Of a stretch of DNA of 64,000 nucleotides, positions 33,058-41,065 are shown piece after piece; the first letter of the stretch is position 1; the number at the start of each line of letters is the position of its first letter. The notes below the pieces were generated by a model that saw only the letters and a list, made by a program, of their open reading frames with translations, did not search any database and was not told the origin of the DNA. Where the stretch lies: assembly GCA_020639115.1 (NCBI GenBank), contig JACKHG010000005.1, forward strand, positions 186,001-250,000. The letters are read 5' to 3'. The DNA is from Phycisphaerales bacterium (GTDB lineage Bacteria > Planctomycetota > Phycisphaerae > UBA1845). Position numbers and translations under genes: made by a program.

Positions 33058-35205
33058 ATGGCGAAGACGACCCGACGGCAGCCGGCGAAGGCGAACCGCT
33101 CCGATTTTGATCTGCTGGCGGAGATCGCCGGCAACCTCTGGTGGTCGTGGAATCCACGGGCCACGGCGCTGCTCGCGTCGGTGTACCCGCCAGCCTACGC
33201 GGCCTCGGATCAGAACCCGGTGACTGCGCTGCGCAAGCTGCCGGCGCGCCGGCGGCGGCAGTTGGCGGCTGACGCGGATTTTAGCCGCGAGGTCCGGGCT
33301 GTGCATGCCGAGTTGCGTAAGTACTTGCGCAGCCAGCCGTGGTACGCGCAGAAGCACGGCAAGAGCGCCCGCGGCGTGACCGCGTACTTCTGCATGGAGT
33401 ACGCGGTGCACGAGTCGCTGCCGCTGTACGCGGGGGGGCTGGGCGTGCTCGCGGGCGACCACCTGAAGTCGGCGAGCGATCTGGGTCTGCCGTTCGTGGC
33501 GATCGGGATCTATTGGAAGAAGGGCTATACGCGCCAGCGGATCGACAAGCACGGCCGACAGACGGATCGGTTTCCGACGCTGGCCCCGCGGGACACGCCG
33601 CTGGTGGAGTTGAAGGGAAAGAGCGGCCGGCCGTTGCGGCTGACGGTCGTGATGGGCAAGGACAAGGTGAAGGCGCGGGCGTGGCGGATGGACGTTGGCC
33701 GCGTGCCGCTTTACCTGCTGGACACCGACATTCCGGAGAACAAGGCGCGGGACCGGCGGCTTACGCACGTGCTGTATTCCGGCGATCGCGACACGCGGAT
33801 CCGCCAGGAGATTCTGCTGGGGATCGGTGGGTGGCAGTTGTTGCGGGCGTTGGGGACGAAGGTGGCGTGCTGCCATCTCAACGAGGGGCACGCGGCGTTT
33901 CTTTCGCTCGAGCGGATCGCGGAGCGGATGACGCAGAAGCGCGAGTCGCTCGGCGCGGCGACGCGGTACGTGACCAACACGAGCGTCTTCACGACGCACA
34001 CGCCGGTGCCCGCGGGCAACGAGGAGTTTGATCCGGCGCTGGTGGACCGGTACTTCGCGGCGTGGCCGAAGCGGGTCGGGCTGACCCGCGAGGAGTTCCA
34101 CGATCTGGCGCGGGTGAAGGCCGGCAACGCCGAGGAGAATTTCGGCATGACGCCGCTAGCGCTGCGCACCTCGAAGTACGCGAACGGCGTCGCCGCGCTG
34201 CACGGGAAAATCGCCCGGGAAATGTGGAAGCCGCTGTGGCCGGGCCGGCCCGTCACCAAGGTGCCCATCGGCCACGTGACCAACGGCGTGCACACGCTGA
34301 CCTGGATGCACCCGCGGATGGTCGAGCTGCTCGACGAGTTTCTCGGTGACGACTGGGCCGACGCGCAGGACCAGGCGGCCACGTGGGCACACTGCAAGTA
34401 CATTCCCGACGACGTGCTCTGGGACCTGCACCAGCAGTTCAAGGAGGAGCTGATCGCGTTCTGCCGCAAGCGCGTGCGGGCGCAGATCACGCGGTCGAAG
34501 CTGACCGGGATGAAGCCGGCGGACGCGGACCGGATCCTCGATCCGGACGCGCTGACCATCGGCTTTGCGCGGCGTTTTGCCCCGTACAAGCGGGCGACGC
34601 TGTGTTTCCGCGACGCGGCGCGGCTCGCGAAGATCCTCAACGATCGGCACCGGCCGGTGCAGATCATCTTCGCGGGCAAGGCCCACCCCGCGGACGCCGG
34701 CGGCAAGGCGATCATCGAGGAGCTGATGCGGCAGGCGCGGGCGCCGCGTTTCCGGCGGCGGATCGTGTTTCTCGAGGACTACGAGATGGACGTCGCGCGG
34801 CACATGGTCGCCGGGGTGGACGTGTGGTTGAACAATCCCGAACGGCCGCGGGAGGCGAGCGGCACGAGCGGGATGAAGCCGGCGCTGCACGGCGGTCTGA
34901 ACCTGAGCATCCTGGACGGCTGGTGGCCGGAGGGTTGCAATGGCCGCAACGGCTGGGCCATCGGCAAGGGCCGCGACCACGACGGCACCAAGGCGGCGGA
35001 TGACCGCGATGCAGCCGATCTCTACCGGTTGCTCGAAAAGGAGGTCGTGCCGGCGTACTACTCCCGCGACCGGCATGGTCTGCCGGGTGCGTGGCTCGCA
35101 CGGATGAAGAACGCGCTGATGACGATTCCGCCGGTGTTCAACACGCACCGGCAGGTCAAGGAATACCTGGCGAAGTACTACGCCCCGGCGATGCGCAACG
35201 CGTAG
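33058..35205 (+). CDS. glgP: Alpha-glucan (glycogen) phosphorylase, type II GT35
   Basis: About 715 residues. It releases glucose-1-phosphate from alpha-1,4-glucans using PLP. The family opening LLAEIAGNLWWSWNP is followed by AYFCMEYAVHESLPLYAGGL, CHLNEGHAAFLSLER, GHVTNGVHTLTWM and FARRFAPYKRATL. The PLP-lysine region GTSGMKPALHGGLNLSILDG is present. The short length and lack of regulatory N-terminus fit the bacterial 'alpha-glucan phosphorylase' type. The ATG at 33058 is preferred over 33043 because GGAG lies at the right spacing. The start regions of this gene and the pullulanase gene share a ~140-base divergent promoter region. Confidence 0.95.
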   Translation: MAKTTRRQPAKANRSDFDLLAEIAGNLWWSWNPRATALLASVYPPAYAASDQNPVTALRKLPARRRRQLAADADFSREVRAVHAELRKYLRSQPWYAQKHGKSARGVTAYFCMEYAVHESLPLYAGGLGVLAGDHLKSASDLGLPFVAIGIYWKKGYTRQRIDKHGRQTDRFPTLAPRDTPLVELKGKSGRPLRLTVVMGKDKVKARAWRMDVGRVPLYLLDTDIPENKARDRRLTHVLYSGDRDTRIRQEILLGIGGWQLLRALGTKVACCHLNEGHAAFLSLERIAERMTQKRESLGAATRYVTNTSVFTTHTPVPAGNEEFDPALVDRYFAAWPKRVGLTREEFHDLARVKAGNAEENFGMTPLALRTSKYANGVAALHGKIAREMWKPLWPGRPVTKVPIGHVTNGVHTLTWMHPRMVELLDEFLGDDWADAQDQAATWAHCKYIPDDVLWDLHQQFKEELIAFCRKRVRAQITRSKLTGMKPADADRILDPDALTIGFARRFAPYKRATLCFRDAARLAKILNDRHRPVQIIFAGKAHPADAGGKAIIEELMRQARAPRFRRRIVFLEDYEMDVARHMVAGVDVWLNNPERPREASGTSGMKPALHGGLNLSILDGWWPEGCNGRNGWAIGKGRDHDGTKAADDRDAADLYRLLEKEVVPAYYSRDRHGLPGAWLARMKNALMTIPPVFNTHRQVKEYLAKYYAPAMRNA

Positions 35206-35216
35206 CCGAGGCCCCC

Positions 35217-35246
35217 TTGGCTTGGGGTTGCCCCTACGCGTAGAAT
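35217..35246 (+). promoter_or_regulatory. Promoter giving a possibly leaderless mRNA
   Basis: TTGGCT at 35217-35222 and TAGAAT at 35241-35246 have an 18-base spacer. The expected start of transcription, about 35253, coincides with the second ATG (35254) of the following gene. That would make its transcript leaderless and would rule out the upstream ATG at 35245, which overlaps the -10 box. Confidence 0.4.
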
Positions 35247-35253
35247 GGCGGCC

Positions 35254-36267
35254 ATGCTGCCGGTCGCCCTGATCATCCTGCTTGCGGTGGCGCTGAGTCT
35301 CACCCTCGCGCCGCTGGCTTCGCTCTTCATCGCCTGGCGCCGCTTCGGATCCTGCGCCCGGCGGCGGGGCGCCTGGATCGTCGTGTACTATGGCGTCTTC
35401 GCCGCGGCGCTGGTTGTGCACTTCTGGGCGATCGCTGCGAACATTGCGGTCACCGATCCGAACGTGTTCACGGGTCTCTTGGCGGCGCAGGCCGTCGTGT
35501 CGCTGCTCGGGCCGCTGCTGGGCGCTGAGGTCATCCGGGCAGCCGGGGCGGCGAGCCCGCTGTGCGAACGCTGCCGCTACGACCTCACGGGGAATACCAG
35601 CGGCGTATGCTCCGAGTGCGGTCGCGAGATCACCAAGGGCAGGGCCGCGACCGAGGGTTGGTGGCGAAGCTGGCGCCGCGAGGCGTGGCCGCGGGTGCGC
35701 ATCCCATGGTCCATCGCGCTGCTGCTGGTGTTTCTGTGCCTCGGCGTGCGCGAGCGTATCGAGTGCCGCTACTGCCCCATCTGCGCGAGCAGTCAGTACA
35801 CCCACGGCTACGCCCTCGCCATACCCAAGACCGGCGTGCAGATCTTCGCGTTGCCGACGCACGTCGCCCCGCAATGGGGCGGCCCCTCCGCACTTACGTC
35901 GATCGTCGACCCCGCCGGGACGTGCCGCCACGAGTGGATTGACCTGGGTGCGGACGTCATCGGGATCGGCTACGGCGACCTGTCGCAGCGGGACGATCCG
36001 CTGTATGCGCTCGATCAACTCGGGGGGAGCGTGTTGCGCCAATATGCGAACACGCGGCCCGAACTGATCGAGCAATGCCGGCAGGATCTGCGCGCCGGCG
36101 ATGCGTGCGCAGCGCTGGTTGCCGCAGTGCGACAGGACTCCCATGCGTCGTGGATGAGCCAGCCCTGGGTGCAGGACAAGCTCGCTGAATGGTATGGCGA
36201 AGTGGGGACGGATGGGGAATTCACGATCCTGTTCGACGCCTCCGGCGTCAGCACGGAGCGACCCTGA
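35254..36267 (+). CDS. Membrane protein with zinc ribbon
   Basis: About 337 residues. Two or three N-terminal membrane segments (LPVALIILLAVALSLTLAP, IVVYYGVFAAALVVHFWAI, GLLAAQAVVSLLGPLLGA) precede a zinc ribbon, CERCRYDLTGNTSGVCSECG, a motif common in planctomycete membrane proteins. Another transmembrane segment (IPWSIALLLVFLCLGV) leads to a soluble domain with another Cys pair (ECRYCPICA). No enzymatic motif was recognised. A related ribbon occurs in the gene at 48477. The role may be protein-protein contact at the membrane (inference). Confidence 0.7.
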   Translation: MLPVALIILLAVALSLTLAPLASLFIAWRRFGSCARRRGAWIVVYYGVFAAALVVHFWAIAANIAVTDPNVFTGLLAAQAVVSLLGPLLGAEVIRAAGAASPLCERCRYDLTGNTSGVCSECGREITKGRAATEGWWRSWRREAWPRVRIPWSIALLLVFLCLGVRERIECRYCPICASSQYTHGYALAIPKTGVQIFALPTHVAPQWGGPSALTSIVDPAGTCRHEWIDLGADVIGIGYGDLSQRDDPLYALDQLGGSVLRQYANTRPELIEQCRQDLRAGDACAALVAAVRQDSHASWMSQPWVQDKLAEWYGEVGTDGEFTILFDASGVSTERP

Positions 36268-36292
36268 CGCGCGGACGGCCCCGGCGGAGTCC

Positions 36293-36365
36293 CTCCGCCC
36301 CTGCGGGGCGGGCGTTGCTGGATTGTTTGCATCCACGGGTTCCGGCCTTCGCCCCCTTCGGGCGA
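36293..36365 (+). repeat. Degenerate REP-like element
   Basis: CCTCCGCCCCTGCGGGGCGGG followed by CATCCACGGGTTCCGG and TCGCCCCCTTCGGGCGA resembles the elements around the Y1 transposase, without the full inverted core. It shows the family is dispersed. The rest of the ~500-base gap up to 36763 holds only the promoter/dyad listed next; I see no gene there. Confidence 0.5.
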
Positions 36366-36553
36366 CAGTCAGCGTTGCTGCCAGAGTTACCGTCCGAGTG
36401 GACTGTGATCGGAGTGGAAGCGGTCAGAGCGTGGTGCGCGCCGGGGTGGCGGGGGTGCATCGGGTGGCGGGTTCGACAACTTATTACCGCAGGTGGCGCC
36501 GAGCGGTGCGGGATTCGTCCGTAGGATTGAGGTTGGAGGGAGGCAGGACAATC

Positions 36554-36600
36554 TTGCTCTGCCCTTGCGGGGGTGGTAGACTAAAACTGTTAGTAGTCTA
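36554..36600 (+). promoter_or_regulatory. Candidate promoter overlapped by an operator-like dyad
   Basis: TTGCTC at 36554-36559 and TAGACT at 36577-36582 are 17 bases apart. The -10 sits in the left arm of a dyad, TAGACTA at 36577-36583 and TAGTCTA at 36594-36600, so a repressor bound there would block the polymerase. A start near 36589 would leave a ~175-base leader before the DUF4159 gene. Confidence 0.35.
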
Positions 36601-36762
36601 GGCCCGCCTCACAGAAGGTCACCCACCGGTCGGACTATGTGCCCATACCGGGTTCGCCCGTCGCTGGGCGGCATACCGTGTGGTAGGCTGCCCCTCACGT
36701 CGCGACCATGCGCCGCGGCGGATCCGTCGTAGGGATGTGGCCAGGAAGAGGAACGCACCAGC

Positions 36763-39678
36763 ATGAAGCCGACACGTCGTTCGACGGCACGCCGAGGAAC
36801 CTGTGTTTTGATCGTTGGGGCTCTGTGGGCGGCGGCGGTCTGTCCGCCGGTCGCCGTGGCCGCCCCCAACCTGGTCGCCAACGGCGACCTGGAGCGTCCG
36901 CCGCAGCGGGCGGAGGCGCGGTTGAGCCCGACGGAGAGCGAGGTGATCTTCGAGATTCCCGGCGAGGCGGGATTCGGGCGGGTGATCGCGCGCGGGCAGG
37001 ACATGGGCGCAGCGTTGAAGCGGGACATGCGCGTGGGCTACGCGCGGACGTCCGCGCCGGGCCTGCTCATCGACGCCAAGGAGGTGGAGGCGAAGAACCC
37101 GTACGACATTTCGATCTGGTTCGACCTGCGCGGGCAGATCCGTCCGAACCGGCGGTACGCGTACTCGGTATTCTGCCTGCCGACGGAGCAGAATTCGGGC
37201 ATTCCCGATCTGGACATGGTGGCGCCGGCGATCTGGGCGGACGGCAATCTGATCGGCAGCACGGCGCACCTCTCGTGGCCCACACAGAAGCGCGTGACCT
37301 ACGACGACCTGACGCTGAGCGGCGTGGTGAAGACGCCGGACTTCAAGCATCAGACGGGCGGCCAGTGGTTCGTGCTGAAGCTGCCGCGGAGTTTCAAGGG
37401 GCAGTTGTTCGTCAAGCGGGTCAGCCTGCGTGAGCTCGACGACGCGTTGCTCTCCGGCGCGGAGAAGGCGATGCCGACGCCGACGCGGTACGTACCGGTC
37501 GACGACATCCTCGAGGAGGAAATTGCCAACGCGATCCGGCTGTCGACCCAGGCGATCAAGGCGACGCAGTCGCCGGACGGCTACTGGCAGGCGGGCGGGG
37601 TTGACGACAGTGTCCAGTTGACGGCGTCGTTCCTGGAGGTGCTGGCGCGGCAGGGTGCGGACCTGACGGAAAAGCCGATGCGCAAGGCGATGGAGTGGCT
37701 GGCGGAGCAGGAGCCGACAACCACGGCGGCGGTGGCGCAGCGGCTTTCGTTCCTGGCCCGCTATGGCCGTGCGGAACACCGGCAGACGATCGCCAAGGAC
37801 GTGATGCGGCTGAGCCGGGCGCAGTTCGACGACGGCGGTTGGAACGAGAGTTCAGCCGACGACGTGCAGAAGGACCGCAAGCTGCATTCCGCGAACCTGC
37901 CGACGATGTCCGCCTGCCTGGCGTTGTACGAGGCGCACTACGCCGGCGTGAAGGCCGATACGCGGCTCTGGCGCAAGGCGGCGGGCTACTGGCGGGACGC
38001 CCAGGCGCGGGACGGCGGTTTCCGGGCGATGCTGGACAACTACGGCGGACTGGGCGAGGCCACGACCACGGCGAACACGGCGATGGGGCTGGGCGGCCTG
38101 CTGGTCACGCTGGACATGGCCTTTGCGGACGGGTCGCCGCGCTGCACGCAGTACCTGAGCAACACGGCGCAGCGCGAGGGCATGCAGCGCGGGCTGGACT
38201 GGATGGATGAGTACTACGACGAGTACTACAAGAAGCTGCCGACGCTCGACGCTCAGCCCGATCCCTTTTTCAACGCGGGGGCCATGCTCGAGTTGATGAA
38301 GCAGTCGGGCGTCCGGCGGTTCCGTGACAAGGACGTGTACCGCACGGAGGCGGAGAACATCCTGCGTTTCTTCGACACGAACAGCGGCCTGTTCGCGGGC
38401 AGCCTGGCGTACACCGCCACCGGGCTATACGTGCTCGGCGAAGGCGGCGCGCCGATCGTGGTGAATCGCCTGATCCTGGGCGGGTCGCCCGACTTTCGCC
38501 TGTCGCGCGACGCCGCGCACATGGTGCGCTACCTGATCGAGCAGCGCAGGGAACCGCTGAACTGGGCGGAGACCGACCTGGCGACGAAGGTGGACGAATG
38601 GCTGAAGGTTCCGATCCTGTACATCGATGCCGCCGGCGAGCAGGAGGTAAGTGATGCGCAGTGGCAGCGCATCCGCGATTACTGTTTCGGCGGGGGCGTG
38701 GTGGTTTGCAACATCGCCGAGGACTACGCCGCGGGCCGGGCCCAGTTCGAGGCCGGGCTGCAGAAGGTGTTCCCGGAGTACACGCTGAAGGAAATGCCGT
38801 CGGGCGATCCGTTCTGGGGCGAGGACGAGGCCAAGATGCCGGCCATCCCCGGCATTCAGACGATCGGCAACGGCCTCAAGCACATGGTGTTCGTGCTGCC
38901 GCAGGACTGGTCGTGCCGGTTGAACACCTATCAGCTCAAGGACCATCCGGAGACGTTCAAGTTCTTCGACCACCTGCTCACGTACACGCGCGACGGCGAA
39001 AAGCCGCGGAGCGATTTCGAGCGCACGACGTGGGAGCAGCCCGCCGTACCGACGATGACGGTGGGCGTCGCGCGGATGGAGGTGGGCGGATACACCCCGG
39101 CCTATCCCGATCTGCTCAAGACGCTCGACCGCTCGATGCGCGCGGAGTACCGGCTCGAGGTGGACGACGTGCCGGCGGACGACACGGCGAAGCCCGCCGC
39201 CCTGCTCTGGGTGTCGTGCGCGGGGCCGAAGCCGATGAGCGACGCGCAGCGCCAGCAGATCAAGCGACGCCTGGCGGACGGGAGCTTCATCTTCGCCGAG
39301 GTGCTGTCGGGTAATCCAAACTGGGCGGAGTCGTTCCGCAGCGACCTGCTGCGACTCGACGACACGCTGCGCATCCGCAAACTGCCGGCGAACCACCCGC
39401 TGGTGACCGGCCGGTTGTACGAAACATTCGGTTACGACCTGCGGGAGACGAACGTGCGCCGCGCCCTCCGCAAGGAGTACACCAAGCTGCCGCGGCTGGA
39501 CGCGTACGTGATCGAGAAGAACGGCGAGGAAGTGGGGATGCTCTCGGTTCACGACGTGGGCAGCGGATTGGGGTACGTGCTGTACCCGGGGTGCCGCGGG
39601 GTGATGCCGCACGAGAGTCGGCAGGTCGCGGTGAACGTCGTGCTGTACGCGATGCAGCGGCAGCTCAAGGTTGACTGA
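36763..39678 (+). CDS. Large exported DUF4159 protein with terpene-cyclase-like repeats
   Basis: 971 residues. A signal peptide (TCVLIVGALWAAAVCPPVAVA) is followed by a beta-rich N-terminal domain (to ~230). An alpha/alpha-barrel-like repeat region with prenyltransferase/squalene-cyclase character (QSPDGYWQAGGVDDS, FDDGGWNESSADD, RDGGFRAMLDNYGGLGEA) spans about 260-550. A C-terminal DUF4159-like domain appears twice (VPILYIDAAGEQEVSDAQ, and LLWVSCAGPKPMSDAQRQ near 830). Planctomycetes often have several such proteins in MoxR-linked clusters. The catalytic function is unknown, and it probably acts in the periplasm. An AGAGGAAC site precedes the ATG. Confidence 0.8.
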   Translation: MKPTRRSTARRGTCVLIVGALWAAAVCPPVAVAAPNLVANGDLERPPQRAEARLSPTESEVIFEIPGEAGFGRVIARGQDMGAALKRDMRVGYARTSAPGLLIDAKEVEAKNPYDISIWFDLRGQIRPNRRYAYSVFCLPTEQNSGIPDLDMVAPAIWADGNLIGSTAHLSWPTQKRVTYDDLTLSGVVKTPDFKHQTGGQWFVLKLPRSFKGQLFVKRVSLRELDDALLSGAEKAMPTPTRYVPVDDILEEEIANAIRLSTQAIKATQSPDGYWQAGGVDDSVQLTASFLEVLARQGADLTEKPMRKAMEWLAEQEPTTTAAVAQRLSFLARYGRAEHRQTIAKDVMRLSRAQFDDGGWNESSADDVQKDRKLHSANLPTMSACLALYEAHYAGVKADTRLWRKAAGYWRDAQARDGGFRAMLDNYGGLGEATTTANTAMGLGGLLVTLDMAFADGSPRCTQYLSNTAQREGMQRGLDWMDEYYDEYYKKLPTLDAQPDPFFNAGAMLELMKQSGVRRFRDKDVYRTEAENILRFFDTNSGLFAGSLAYTATGLYVLGEGGAPIVVNRLILGGSPDFRLSRDAAHMVRYLIEQRREPLNWAETDLATKVDEWLKVPILYIDAAGEQEVSDAQWQRIRDYCFGGGVVVCNIAEDYAAGRAQFEAGLQKVFPEYTLKEMPSGDPFWGEDEAKMPAIPGIQTIGNGLKHMVFVLPQDWSCRLNTYQLKDHPETFKFFDHLLTYTRDGEKPRSDFERTTWEQPAVPTMTVGVARMEVGGYTPAYPDLLKTLDRSMRAEYRLEVDDVPADDTAKPAALLWVSCAGPKPMSDAQRQQIKRRLADGSFIFAEVLSGNPNWAESFRSDLLRLDDTLRIRKLPANHPLVTGRLYETFGYDLRETNVRRALRKEYTKLPRLDAYVIEKNGEEVGMLSVHDVGSGLGYVLYPGCRGVMPHESRQVAVNVVLYAMQRQLKVD

Positions 39679-39755
39679 TTTCAGGCGTGCGCTCGCTGGC
39701 GTCGGTTTGCGCCGAGGTGTGAGCGCATGGCATATGTTTCTGACGCGCATGGACC

Positions 39756-41018
39756 ATGGTTAAATTCGAGAACGATATGACCGGAACGACGGCGGCGCGC
39801 CGCGGGCGCCCGCAGCGCGGATGGCCCGCCCTGGGCCTGCAGGTGGTGCTCTGTCTGTTCGTCGCCGTGGCGGCGCTGCGGGCGGACACGATCGTGCTGA
39901 AGGACGGCACGATCATCGACGGGAAGATCGTGCGTAAGAGCCGCCGGTACGTGCGGATCGAGACGAAGTTCGGCACAAAGAGTTATGCGCGTGCGGACAT
40001 CGAGCGGATGATCGAGGCCTCCGCGGAGGGCAGCGCGGTGAACCTGCTGCAGCGCGAGCACGATTTCAACAAGCTGCCCGACCTGGCCCAGACGTTGAAG
40101 AATGCGCAGGCGTTGTACGACCTGGGGCGTTTCGACGAGATCGCCCCGCTGGTCGAGCCGCTGATCGGCAAGGGTACCCAGGCGGACGACATGCAGATCC
40201 GCTGGCTGCTGATCGATCACAACGAGCGGCAGGCGAAGTGGGACGAGGCGGAGGCGCTGCTGAAGAAGACGCTCGAGGACGGCGGCGAGGCCGACAAGAT
40301 CCGCGCCCAGGCCCACCTGGACATCTTCAAGGAAAATCCCGGGTACAACCTGCGCAAGATCAACGGCCGGCTCGCCCGGGATTTTCTGGATCGTGATCTG
40401 TACCTCAAGGGCATCAACCGCAACGCGCTGCAGGATCCGGTGCTGATGCACGCGGCGCTGCGCGAGGTGGTGCGGCAGATCCTGCGCGACGACAAGGTGA
40501 GCACGTACGCGCTCAAGGACGAGATGGACGTCAACGAGACGCTGGCGGCTGTCGTCGAGCTGATCAACGAGAAGTCGAAACGACCCGTGGTGGAGGTGCT
40601 CCCCTATCGCGAGGAACTGGCCCGCGTGGAGCGCTCGCTGTACCGCGCTCGGGCGATCCAGCCGGAGGCGACGCGGGGCTTCGAGCTGGACCTGATCCGC
40701 ACCGAGGCGACGCACCTGCGCGACGTGATCTCGGCGCTGCTCGGGCGGCTCTCCGACGCTTATCCCGGGGAGACCACCGCGGGCGCGGACGAGTACGGCC
40801 GGCTCACGCCCGCAGGGCGCGAGCAGTGGCGCCAGCAGTGCGACGATTTCCTGGATATGAGCCGCCCCATCGAGGACCTCATCGAATACCTGCTCAACCG
40901 GGCGCGGGCATTTCCCACGGAGCTCAAGCCGTTCATCAAGGAGTGGGAGGACACGCTCGAGCGGGTGCAGCAGATGGAGCAGAACACGATCCGGAACCGC
41001 AATCGGACACACGTGTAG
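39756..41018 (+). CDS. Exported hypothetical protein with helical repeats
   Basis: 420 residues. A hydrophobic export segment (ALGLQVVLCLFVAVAALRA) is followed by a small beta unit (DTIVLKDGTIIDGKIVRKS, RYVRIETKFGTKSYARADI). This resembles the LSm/SH3-like start found in planctomycete secreted TPR proteins. The rest is charged helices (YDLGRFDEIAPLVEPLIGKG, WDEAEALLKKTLEDGGEADK) with TPR-like character. The ATG at 39777 is an alternative start. It lies 77 bases after the DUF4159 gene and 47 bases before the peptidase gene, so it belongs to an envelope operon. The function is unknown. Confidence 0.7.
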   Translation: MVKFENDMTGTTAARRGRPQRGWPALGLQVVLCLFVAVAALRADTIVLKDGTIIDGKIVRKSRRYVRIETKFGTKSYARADIERMIEASAEGSAVNLLQREHDFNKLPDLAQTLKNAQALYDLGRFDEIAPLVEPLIGKGTQADDMQIRWLLIDHNERQAKWDEAEALLKKTLEDGGEADKIRAQAHLDIFKENPGYNLRKINGRLARDFLDRDLYLKGINRNALQDPVLMHAALREVVRQILRDDKVSTYALKDEMDVNETLAAVVELINEKSKRPVVEVLPYREELARVERSLYRARAIQPEATRGFELDLIRTEATHLRDVISALLGRLSDAYPGETTAGADEYGRLTPAGREQWRQQCDDFLDMSRPIEDLIEYLLNRARAFPTELKPFIKEWEDTLERVQQMEQNTIRNRNRTHV

Positions 41019-41065
41019 CATGACGCGCCGGCCCGGGCGCGGCGGAGTCGAAAAGGAAGACGGTC

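Noticed and set aside
32917..34101. Extension of the pullulanase frame by ~395 codons upstream
   Set aside because: It is antisense to the phosphorylase gene, while the signal peptide starting at 32916 marks the real start of the pullulanase.
34156..36336. 726-codon minus-strand frame across the phosphorylase end and the zinc-ribbon gene
   Set aside because: Shadow of two plus-strand genes with recognisable domains; Arg/Ala-rich with no family features.
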